This document shows, piece by piece, positions 40,293-46,721 of a DNA stretch of 46,721 bases; the stretch's first letter is position 1, and each line of letters opens with the position of its first letter. Under the pieces are notes generated by a model that was not told the DNA's origin, did not search any database, and saw nothing but the letters and a program-made list of their open reading frames with translations. Origin of the DNA: Deltaproteobacteria bacterium. GTDB taxonomy: Bacteria; Desulfobacterota; Deferrimicrobia; Deferrimicrobiales; Deferrimicrobiaceae. The stretch is taken from assembly GCA_016218975.1 (NCBI GenBank), contig JACRCO010000078.1, forward strand, positions 1-46,721, written 5' to 3'. The translations under genes and the position numbers were made by a program.

Positions 40293-41333
40293 ATGAAAGT
40301 GGGAATCTTCGGGCGGGACGGGTCGGGCAAAAGCACTCTTTTCCGGGCGCTGGCCAGCGGAGGGGAGGCCCCTTCCCGGGGGCAGTCGGCGGGGCTTTGC
40401 ACGATACGGGTTCCCGACGACCGTGTGGACCGGCTCGCGGGGGTTTTTCATCCCAGGAAAGTGACGCATATTACGATAACATTCGAGGACATCGATACGA
40501 AAGAAGGGGAACTGCTCCCGCCTGACACCCTTGCGAATATCAAGGGATCGGACGTTCTGGCAGTGGTCGTACGGGGGTTTTCCGACGACTTCCACCCCGC
40601 GCCTCCGGCGGGGCTCGATCCTGTCAGGGAATTCCGGGCGATCGACTCCGAACTTGCGCTGTCGGACTACCTGATCGCCCAGAAGCGGATAGAGCGGATG
40701 GCGAAGGAAGCCAGGCGCGATATCGAATGGACGACGCTCCACAAGGCGATAGCGGTTCTCGAGAAGGAGGTCCCCCTTCGGCAAGTTGCCTTTTCCGCGG
40801 AGGAAAAACGGGTGCTTTCGGGATTCCGGTTAGCGAGCATGCTTCCCGTCATCCTCGTTTTGAACGTCGGGGAGAATGAGCTGTCCGTCGAAGCATACCC
40901 GGAACTCGACGGGGTCGCAGGGGAACGCGGCATCCCGCTCCTGCGCCTTTCGGCGAAGATCGAGGAGGAAATTGCCCAGCTTTCCCCGGCGGAACAGGCG
41001 GACTTCCTGAAGGAAATGGGGATTGCGGAAAGCGCTAGGGACCGGCTGGTGCGCGGCGCGTTCGAGGCCATGAATTACATAAGTTTTCTGACGGTGGGCG
41101 AAGACGAGGTCCGGGCGTGGAACATCCCGAAGGGATCGACGGCCCTGATGGCCGCGGGGAGGATACACTCGGACCTCGAAAAGGGATTCATCCGCGCGGA
41201 AGTCATAGCCAGTGAGGACTTCCTGCGGTGCGGATCGATGGCGAAAGCGAAAGCCGAAGGAAAATGGAGACTTGAGGGGAAAGAGTACATCTTAAGGGAC
41301 GGGGAGATATTTCACGTCCGGTTCAATGTATGA
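40293..41333 (+). CDS. degenerate YchF/OLA1-like GTPase
   Basis: This 346-residue protein is colinear with YchF over its full length. It has a P-loop MKVGIFGRDGSGKSTLFRAL, a G4-like NVGENELS block as in YchF, the long coiled-coil insertion (about residues 110-165), and a C-terminal TGS-like domain (DEVRAWNIPKGSTALMAAGR, IHSDLEKGFIRAEVIASEDF). The switch II / G3 element (DIAGL in YchF) is missing: the region reads FEDIDTKEGELLPPDTLANI. YchF binds ribosomes and hydrolyses ATP; this divergent paralogue may bind a nucleotide without the usual hydrolysis. AGGAGG precedes the ATG. Confidence 0.75.
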   Translation: MKVGIFGRDGSGKSTLFRALASGGEAPSRGQSAGLCTIRVPDDRVDRLAGVFHPRKVTHITITFEDIDTKEGELLPPDTLANIKGSDVLAVVVRGFSDDFHPAPPAGLDPVREFRAIDSELALSDYLIAQKRIERMAKEARRDIEWTTLHKAIAVLEKEVPLRQVAFSAEEKRVLSGFRLASMLPVILVLNVGENELSVEAYPELDGVAGERGIPLLRLSAKIEEEIAQLSPAEQADFLKEMGIAESARDRLVRGAFEAMNYISFLTVGEDEVRAWNIPKGSTALMAAGRIHSDLEKGFIRAEVIASEDFLRCGSMAKAKAEGKWRLEGKEYILRDGEIFHVRFNV

Positions 41334-41395
41334 TCCGGTGAATAGTTGAAAAAAAAGATTAAATATTTGATCGGCGGTTTCCGAACAGGTTCTTG

Positions 41396-42511
41396 ATGAG
41401 TACACTTGCGCACATGGGAAGTCCTTCGCTCGGCCACGATCCGGAAGGGGTTACCGTCCTCGTCGTTGACGACGAGGAATTCATCCGCACGCTGGTTCGC
41501 GAACGGCTTGAAATAGCAGGGTATTCCGTGGACGAGGCATGCAACGGAAGGGAAGCGCTGTCACGGTTGGCCGCGAGCGATTACACGGTTCTCCTGACCG
41601 ATATCCGCATGCCGGAAATGGACGGGATCTCACTCCTCAGGGAAGCCACCACGAGATTCCCCGAGGTGGCCGGAATTGTCATGTCGGCGCATGCCGAGCT
41701 CGATACCGCAGTTTCCGCCTTGAAGATAGGCGCCTGCGACTACATAACCAAGCCCTTCAACTTCGATGTTCTTCTTATCACTATCGAGAACTCCATCCGC
41801 AAGAAAGCCCTCGAGAGGGAGCTCCAGGACTACCAGGTTAACCTGGAAAAGAAGGTAAAGGAGCAGACCGACCTCATCAACCAGATGTACATCAGGTCGA
41901 TCGATTCCCTCATCAAGGCGCTGGAAGCCAAGGATTTCTATACGCGAGGCCATTCCCAGCGTGTGACGATGTACTCCGTCGCGATCGGAAAGGAGATGCG
42001 GCTGGCGTCCGGGCAGATCGACGTGCTCCACCAGGCCGCCATCCTCCACGACCTGGGTAAGATCGGTGTCCGCGAGGCCGTGCTCAACAAGCCCGGCAAG
42101 CTGACGGAAGAGGAATTCAAGGAGATCATCCTTCATCCCGAAGTGGCTACGAAGATTCTCGAGCCGATCCCTAATTTCCGCCCGCTTCTTCCCGCGATCC
42201 TGCATCACCACGAGCGGTACGACGGCAAAGGGTATCCTGGACATCTCAAGGGAAAGGATATTCCTCTCGAATCCCGCATCATGGCGATTGCCGACACCTT
42301 CGACTCCATGACCTCGACCCGTGCCTACCGTAAGGCTCTCTCCCTGGAAACGGCGAACGCCGAAATCCTGAGGTGCTCTGGAAGCCAGTTCGATCCCGAT
42401 ATCGTCCCGGTTTTCCTCGGAGTTCAGGGAAAGATAGAGATTCTTGGCGACCTGAACGACCTGATCCTGCCCGACGGCCACGTGGACGCCATCTTCGCCC
42501 GATCGGGCTGA
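41396..42511 (+). CDS. response regulator with HD-GYP phosphodiesterase domain
   Basis: This 371-residue protein has a receiver domain (VLVVDDEEFIRTLVRE, LLTDIRMPEMDG with the phosphoryl Asp, TKPF), a coiled-coil linker (about residues 140-170) and an HD-GYP domain. The latter shows HD in AAILHDLGKIG, the GYP in HHERYDGKGYPG, and DTFDSMTSTRAYRKALS. It would hydrolyse cyclic di-GMP in response to phosphorylation. The cognate kinase is not adjacent. The ATG at 41396 is preceded by only a weak ribosome binding site. Its stop overlaps the next start by one base (TGATG). Confidence 0.9.
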   Translation: MSTLAHMGSPSLGHDPEGVTVLVVDDEEFIRTLVRERLEIAGYSVDEACNGREALSRLAASDYTVLLTDIRMPEMDGISLLREATTRFPEVAGIVMSAHAELDTAVSALKIGACDYITKPFNFDVLLITIENSIRKKALERELQDYQVNLEKKVKEQTDLINQMYIRSIDSLIKALEAKDFYTRGHSQRVTMYSVAIGKEMRLASGQIDVLHQAAILHDLGKIGVREAVLNKPGKLTEEEFKEIILHPEVATKILEPIPNFRPLLPAILHHHERYDGKGYPGHLKGKDIPLESRIMAIADTFDSMTSTRAYRKALSLETANAEILRCSGSQFDPDIVPVFLGVQGKIEILGDLNDLILPDGHVDAIFARSG

Positions 42512-43053
42512 TGGCTCCCTATCTGACGAAAGAGGAACGCCTGGAACTGCTGGCGATCGCCCGCCGTGCGGCGGCTTCGTACGTCAAGGAGGGGAAAGTC
42601 CCGAAGGAACGCCCCGAATCGCAGAAGCTTGCGGAGCCCGGGGCGGCCTTCGTCACCCTGACGCGCGAAGGGCGGCTGCGCGGGTGCATCGGCTACACCG
42701 AGGCGACAGGCCCGCTTTACAGGACGGTTCAGGAGTGCGCGGTGGCGGCCGCCACCGAGGACCCGAGGTTCTCGCCGGTCCGGCCGGGAGAGGTGGAAGA
42801 CATAAGGATCGAGATATCCGTGCTGACGCCGCTCATCCCCGTGCGTGCGGAAGAAGTGGCGGTCGGCGTCCACGGGCTTTTGGTCCGAAAGGGAGCGAGG
42901 CGCGGGTTGCTGTTGCCGCAGGTGGCTTCGGAATACGGATGGGACAGGAAGGAGTTCCTTTCCCACACCTGTCGGAAAGCGGGGCTTCCTGCCGACGAAT
43001 GGGAAAAAGGGGCCGAACTGTTCTCGTTCACCGCGGAGGTATTCGGCGAGTAG
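42511..43053 (+). CDS. amrA: AMMECR1-domain protein (AmmeMemoRadiSam system protein A)
   Basis: This 180-residue protein has the AMMECR1 fold with the signature LRGCIGYTEATGPLYRTVQE and later RIEISVLTPLIPV and GLLLPQVASEYGWDRKEFL. In many bacteria and archaea it occurs with MEMO1 and a radical-SAM protein; those partners are not here. The exact function is unknown. Its ATG at 42511 overlaps the HD-GYP stop, so it is translationally coupled to that gene. The 3' end overlaps the convergent ligase gene by 26 bases. Confidence 0.85.
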   Translation: MAPYLTKEERLELLAIARRAAASYVKEGKVPKERPESQKLAEPGAAFVTLTREGRLRGCIGYTEATGPLYRTVQECAVAAATEDPRFSPVRPGEVEDIRIEISVLTPLIPVRAEEVAVGVHGLLVRKGARRGLLLPQVASEYGWDRKEFLSHTCRKAGLPADEWEKGAELFSFTAEVFGE

Positions 43054-44593
43054 GTCCGGAAACTTCGGTCTTGTCCTTCAGCTTCATTTTCAATACCTTT
43101 CCCTGGCTGTTCCTGGGCAGCGAAGCCATGAAATCGACCGAATGGGGAACCTTGAATGCTGCCATGTTTTCCCTGCAATGGGAAAGGATGGCGTCGGCGT
43201 TCGCCCTTGCCCCTTCCTTCAGGGCGACGACGGCCACGGGAACTTCTCCCAGGAGATAATCCGGACGCCCGATGACCGCTGCCTCTTTCACATCGGGATG
43301 CTCCGATAGGATATCCTCGATTTCCCGCGGATAGACCCAGATTCCTCCTACGGAAAGCGCGTCGCGCTTCCGGTCGACGATGTAGATGTATCCATCCTCG
43401 TCCACGGAGGCCATGTCGCCGGTGTAAAGCCATCCGGCCCGCAATGCGAAGACGGTGTACCCCGGATCGCGGAAATATCCCTCGAAGACGTTGGGGCCTC
43501 GCGCGGTGATTTCGCCGATCCGATGGGGGCCGACCGGCTTCCCGGATTCGTCGACGACACGGACCTCGACCCCAATGGCCTCCTTGCCCACCGACATAAG
43601 CGTCCGCATGTACGGCGAGCCTTCTTCGAGCGAATGGTCTTCGGCATGGAGGAACGTCAGGACGCCGGCCGATTCCACCAGCCCGTAGGACTGCACCAGC
43701 CTGCAACGGAAGAACCGGATGGCGCGCTTCTGGAGATCAATGGGGATCCACGTTCCTCCGTAGAGGACCATGCGAAGGGTCGCGAGATTGAATTCCGGCG
43801 CGGCGGGAAAGTCCAGTATGCGCGCCATCATGGAAGGAGTGAGCAGAAGGTGTGTGATCTTGCGGTGCTCGATCGTCCGAAGCACCTCCCCGGGGTCGAA
43901 ATCCCGCAGGATGACGATCGTCCCTCCCATGTACTGGAACCGCAGCAGCCGCCCTGTTCCCGTCATGAACGGAAGCGGCGTGCAGGACAGGTAAACGTCG
44001 TTCCGGGAAAGGCCGAGCTCCAGCGCCGCGGATGCGGATGCCGCCATCAGGTTCCGGTGTGTAAGCATCGCTCCTCGCGGAGTCCCGGAGATGCCGCCGG
44101 TATATATGACCATTGCGATGTCGAATTCCGAAAGGGGCGGTTCGTCTGCCGTTCGCGGGTCCGGCGGCTGTTCCGTTTCCGCCGGGACTGAACCCCGTGG
44201 CTGCGTTCCCACCGGGACGAACCAGGTCAGGGACGGCGAGACTTCCCTTATCCGGTCCGCCACGGCCTTGAATTCCTCGGAATACAGAAGGGCCTTGACG
44301 TCGGCGTGCAGAAGGATCGCCGAGAGTTCCCGGGCGATCATCTGCTCGTTGAGCGGAAGCATCGCCGCGCCGGTACGGGGGATAGCGTAGAGAAGTTCGA
44401 CATAGAGGGGTGAATTGCGCATCAGGACGGCTACCCGGTCACCTTTTCCGATCCCCATGGCCTTCAGATCCGCGGAGCGCCGGCCCACCCGCGCCGCAAG
44501 CTCCCGGTAAGTGACGTTTTCCTCTTCCGCGGCGAGGGCGACCCTTTCCGGATGGATGCGGGCGTTCCGGGCGAGAATGTCGTGGATGAGCAA
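43028..44593 (-). CDS. AMP-forming acyl-CoA synthetase / ligase
   Basis: This 521-residue adenylate-forming enzyme activates a carboxylic acid with ATP and CoA. Motifs are VIYTGGISGTPRGAMLTH (P-loop, with Gly-Ile in place of the usual Gly-Thr), VLYGGTWIPIDL, SYGLVESAG, WLYTGDMASVDEDGYIYIVD with RKRD, and PRNSQGKVLKMKL with the late catalytic Lys. The substrate cannot be told; the length and A-motifs fit medium- or long-chain acids. The ATG at 44593 is in a region containing copy 5 of the dispersed repeat. Confidence 0.85.
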   Translation of the reverse strand: MLIHDILARNARIHPERVALAAEEENVTYRELAARVGRRSADLKAMGIGKGDRVAVLMRNSPLYVELLYAIPRTGAAMLPLNEQMIARELSAILLHADVKALLYSEEFKAVADRIREVSPSLTWFVPVGTQPRGSVPAETEQPPDPRTADEPPLSEFDIAMVIYTGGISGTPRGAMLTHRNLMAASASAALELGLSRNDVYLSCTPLPFMTGTGRLLRFQYMGGTIVILRDFDPGEVLRTIEHRKITHLLLTPSMMARILDFPAAPEFNLATLRMVLYGGTWIPIDLQKRAIRFFRCRLVQSYGLVESAGVLTFLHAEDHSLEEGSPYMRTLMSVGKEAIGVEVRVVDESGKPVGPHRIGEITARGPNVFEGYFRDPGYTVFALRAGWLYTGDMASVDEDGYIYIVDRKRDALSVGGIWVYPREIEDILSEHPDVKEAAVIGRPDYLLGEVPVAVVALKEGARANADAILSHCRENMAAFKVPHSVDFMASLPRNSQGKVLKMKLKDKTEVSGPTRRIPPR

Positions 44594-44633
44594 GACGAAA
44601 AAACCTCCGGCGTCGCCGTTTCGCGGCGCGCCT

Positions 44634-44647
44634 GGTGAGAGATGCGG
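44634..44647 (-). repeat. dispersed GGCCCGCATTTCTCACC repeat, copy 5 (inverted, partial)
   Basis: GGTGAGAGATGCGG differs from the inverted 17-base form by one base and lacks its last bases. It is the only copy located before a gene rather than at a gene end. Confidence 0.4.
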
Positions 44648-44709
44648 ATTAACAGCGTATACTAAACCGACCGGCGCCGTAAAGCGCTAATGCCCCGAAG
44701 GGGTTCCCC

Positions 44710-44964
44710 ATGGATGCGGAAGATTTCGACGTTTACCCCATTGTCCACGAAGGAAAAGTTTACAACATCATCACCCCGTTCGACATGACGTTTCCGGAGG
44801 TGCATGCCATGCTTTCCTGGCTGGACGGAGAGGGGGCGTTCGCGATCACCCCCGGCGATGATGAAATGGGTACCGAAAAATTGTTCTCGTGCACCGTTCT
44901 CGGCGTTACGTTCGAGGTGGATGTCCAGGGATACGAGGTGATCGTCTTCAGAAGGAGCGTTTGA
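44710..44964 (+). CDS. small conserved protein of unknown function
   Basis: This 84-residue acidic protein starts MDAEDFDVYPIVHEGKVYNI and ends VEVDVQGYEVIVFRRSV-like (EVDVQGYEVIVFRRSV). It has one Cys and a central charged stretch (GDDEMGTEKL). I know no family for it. The stop is followed after one base by the TTG of the endonuclease III gene, so the two are co-transcribed. No ribosome binding site of note precedes it (GAAGGGG is close). Confidence 0.6.
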   Translation: MDAEDFDVYPIVHEGKVYNIITPFDMTFPEVHAMLSWLDGEGAFAITPGDDEMGTEKLFSCTVLGVTFEVDVQGYEVIVFRRSV

Positions 44965-44965
44965 G

Positions 44966-45655
44966 TTGCCGACGCGCAGTCCTCCCGCTCCGGTTCATTT
45001 CGTGCTCGATTTTCTTGCGCGCGCGTATCCCGATGCCGCGATCGTGCTCGACTTCAGTGGGCCGTTCCGGCTTCTCGTCGCCACGGTGCTCGCAGCCCAA
45101 TGCACCGACGAGCGCGTAAACCGGGTGAGCCCCGGACTGTTCCGCAGGTACCCGGATCCGCGCGCACTCGCGGCCGCTCCGCAGGATGAGGTGGAGGAAG
45201 CCGTCCGCCCGACGGGGTTCTACCGGAACAAGGCAAAGGCGATCCGCGGGATCGCCGCCGCCATCGTCGAGCGGCACGGGGGGGAAGTTCCGGGGACGAT
45301 GGAGGCCCTGACCGCCCTGCCGGGCGTGGGCCGCAAGACGGCGTCGATCATTCTCGGCGCCTGTTTCGGAGTTCCTGCGCTGCCGGTGGATACGCATGTC
45401 GCAAGGGTTTCGTTCCGCCTCGGCCTGACGGCGTCGAAGGATCCGGTGAAGATCGAACAGGATCTTTCCGGAAAAGTGCCCGAGAGAAACCGGTGGGAAT
45501 TTGCGACACGCCTCGGATGGCACGGACGGCGTATCTGCGTTGCACGAAAACCGAAATGTGCGGAATGCGGTCTGGAGGCGGTCTGCCCCAAAAACGGAGT
45601 GAAACAGGGGCGTGCCGCGTGCCCTCCCGCCGGGTTCAGGAGGCCGTCACGATAA
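44966..45655 (+). CDS. nth: endonuclease III (DNA glycosylase / AP lyase)
   Basis: This 229-residue base-excision repair enzyme removes oxidised pyrimidines. Its helix-hairpin-helix is LTALPGVGRKTASIILG, with the catalytic Lys in GRKTA and the Asp in LPVDTHVARVS. The 4Fe-4S loop has ICVARKPKCAECGLEAVC with the normal spacing (6, 2, 5). It starts at TTG 44966, one base after the upstream stop. The tail past the cluster (about 25 residues) is longer than in E. coli Nth. It overlaps the convergent regulator gene by 20 bases. Confidence 0.92.
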   Translation: MPTRSPPAPVHFVLDFLARAYPDAAIVLDFSGPFRLLVATVLAAQCTDERVNRVSPGLFRRYPDPRALAAAPQDEVEEAVRPTGFYRNKAKAIRGIAAAIVERHGGEVPGTMEALTALPGVGRKTASIILGACFGVPALPVDTHVARVSFRLGLTASKDPVKIEQDLSGKVPERNRWEFATRLGWHGRRICVARKPKCAECGLEAVCPKNGVKQGRAACPPAGFRRPSR

Positions 45656-46178
45656 GTATCTGCGTTTCCTTGTCCGCGGCATTGTGCCACCGGTACGGCG
45701 TGTTTCCGCGGAAGTAAAGGCTGTCGCCCTCCTCGAGCCGCACCATTTCCCCGTTCAATTCGACGTCCAGCGCACCCTTCACGACGAGGAAGAATTCCTC
45801 TCCTCGATGCGTGATGTAGTCCTCTCCGCTGGACGAGCCGGTCTTCAGGACGCTCAGCATCGGCAGGAATCGCTGGCCGGGGAGACCCGAAGCCAGGCTG
45901 AGGAAATCCGCGTTTCTAACTTCGGACGCAAGCCGCACCCTCTTGTCCGCGCGAGTCACGATGTACGAAAGCTCGCTTTCGCCAAGGAGAGTGGATAGCG
46001 ACTCCCCAAGAGCCTGGCCGATGGAAGCCAGCGTGTTGACCGTCGGCGACGAGACGTTCCGCTCGATGGCGCTGATGGCCGTTGCGGAGATGCCGCTTTT
46101 CTCGGCTAACTCCTGAAGGGTCAGCCCCTTCTTTTTGCGCATGCTCTTGATGTTTTTCCCGACGTTCATCGAATCCAC
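45636..46178 (-). CDS. XRE-cupin transcriptional regulator
   Basis: This 180-residue protein has an N-terminal helix-turn-helix (KNIKSMRKKKGLTLQELAEK, SGISATAISAIERNVSSPTV) and a C-terminal cupin (EDYITHRGEEFFLVVKGALD, VRLEEGDSLYFRGNTPYRWH). This is the PuuR-like architecture, in which the cupin binds a small ligand. The GTG at 46178 has GGAGGAGAG upstream; an ATG at 46169 is the alternative. It is divergent from the malic enzyme gene, so it may control that gene and itself. Confidence 0.88.
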   Translation of the reverse strand: MDSMNVGKNIKSMRKKKGLTLQELAEKSGISATAISAIERNVSSPTVNTLASIGQALGESLSTLLGESELSYIVTRADKRVRLASEVRNADFLSLASGLPGQRFLPMLSVLKTGSSSGEDYITHRGEEFFLVVKGALDVELNGEMVRLEEGDSLYFRGNTPYRWHNAADKETQILIVTAS

Positions 46179-46280
46179 GATGTTCTCTCCTCCACGGAAG
46201 TGAGGTTATGCATGAAGTTCCCCGTATCTCGATGAAAGCATTATCATGGTTGCATGCTCTTACTAACTATAACAGATTAT

Positions 46281-46310
46281 TGGAATCAATTGCATATAGC
46301 CAGGATTCCA
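46281..46310. promoter_or_regulatory. inverted repeat between the cupin regulator and malic enzyme genes
   Basis: TGGAATC (46281-46287) and GATTCCA (46304-46310) form a perfect 7-bp inverted repeat with a 16-base spacer. It lies within the AT-rich 46179-46445 gap and is a candidate operator for the cupin regulator. Confidence 0.45.
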
Positions 46311-46445
46311 TTAAACCGGCGAAATGTTCTTCCCGCAAGGCAGGGTTTCGACGCCGGGGGAATTTCCTTGTGTTGAGAACGAGGGATTCACTAAAATATC
46401 CGCTTACATCAGGTCCCCGCTCTTCCAGGGCAAAGGGAGGATATC

Positions 46446-46721
46446 ATGGCAACCATTCTGTCGCCCAGTGAAAGCTACAGCATCACGATCCGCGTTGAGA
46501 TCCAGAACAAGCCGGGAATGTTGGGAAAGGTGACGACCGCCATCGGCGAAGTAGGCGGCGACATCGGCGCGGTGGACCTATCCGGTCACGGGAAAGGCAC
46601 GGTGACGCGGGACATCACGGTGCGGGCGCGTGGGATCGATCATGCGCAGGAGATCATCACGGCGGTTCGTCAGGTGCAGGGGATCAGGATCGTCAACGTC
46701 TCGGACCGTACGTTCCTGAAG
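46446..46721 (+). CDS. NAD-dependent malic enzyme with N-terminal ACT domain, start only
   Basis: The visible 92 residues are an ACT domain (ITIRVEIQNKPGMLGKVTTA, IGEVGGDIGAVDLSGHGKGT, ITVRARGIDHAQEIITAVRQ) followed by RIVNVSDRTFLK. This combination is the typical start of malic enzymes of Geobacter-like bacteria, in which the malate-binding domain follows. GGGAGG precedes the ATG at 46446. The gene runs off the right edge of the window. The assignment rests on this motif only. Confidence 0.75.
   Translation, partial: MATILSPSESYSITIRVEIQNKPGMLGKVTTAIGEVGGDIGAVDLSGHGKGTVTRDITVRARGIDHAQEIITAVRQVQGIRIVNVSDRTFLK

Noticed and set aside
1-46721. CRISPR array
   Set aside because: No regularly spaced short repeats were found. 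The repeats present are isolated pairs or dispersed copies.

Overview
The window is bacterial, GC-rich, and carries 44 protein-coding genes or gene remnants that I can support. Gene content suggests an anaerobic or microaerophilic member of the Desulfobacterota / former Deltaproteobacteria (Desulfuromonadia- or Deferrimicrobia-like). The reasons are a bacterial-type acetyl-CoA synthase / corrinoid protein operon, a dodecaheme c-type cytochrome, rubrerythrin, a probable selenocysteine-containing OsmC protein, an ACT-domain malic enzyme at the right edge, and many PAS/GAF sensor kinases. The taxon is inferred from gene content only.

Positions 1-10720 are accessory and decayed. An IS3-family element enters from the left and truncates a C39-like peptidase gene. 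Next come an integrase remnant, an FMN reductase with a divergent HxlR regulator, a broken HigBA pair, and the 3' portion of a tRNA-Leu gene at about 4215-4272 that probably marks the right attachment site of an integrated element. Beyond it lie a frameshifted RelE/HigB toxin with an intact antitoxin between 43-bp direct repeats, a lipoprotein, a large membrane protein, an intact Phd/PIN pair, and a dehalogenase fragment.

Positions 10733-26890 hold ordinary genes of stress response, metabolism and signalling: a DUF899 protein, an exported truncated hemoglobin, a cysteine synthase with a structured leader, rubrerythrin, the 12-heme cytochrome, two tandem MEDS-domain proteins with a response regulator, class I aldolase, a glycine-zipper lipoprotein, an alcohol dehydrogenase, the probable selenoprotein (in-frame UGA followed by a good bacterial SECIS hairpin) and a large hybrid kinase.

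Positions 26908-35414 form one minus-strand operon in which every stop overlaps the next start: acsB, acsD, acsC, an AcsV/RACo-like corrinoid activator, a MetE-like methyltransferase, a CooC-like ATPase and a DUF166 protein. The CO dehydrogenase catalytic subunit (AcsA) and the usual methyltransferase (AcsE) are not present. Divergently placed are two nearly identical ammonium transporters, each with its own sigma-54 promoter (positions 35685-38499).

Positions 38530-46721 contain mixed chromosomal genes: a secreted stalk-domain protein, a LmbE-family deacetylase, a degenerate YchF-like GTPase, an HD-GYP response regulator, AMMECR1, an AMP-forming ligase, endonuclease III, a cupin regulator and the start of malic enzyme. 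The most notable observation is the selenocysteine OsmC protein. Next are the acs operon lacking AcsA/AcsE, the YchF-like GTPase missing switch II, the tRNA attachment scar with its toxin-antitoxin debris, and several unassigned dispersed repeats and structured leaders.
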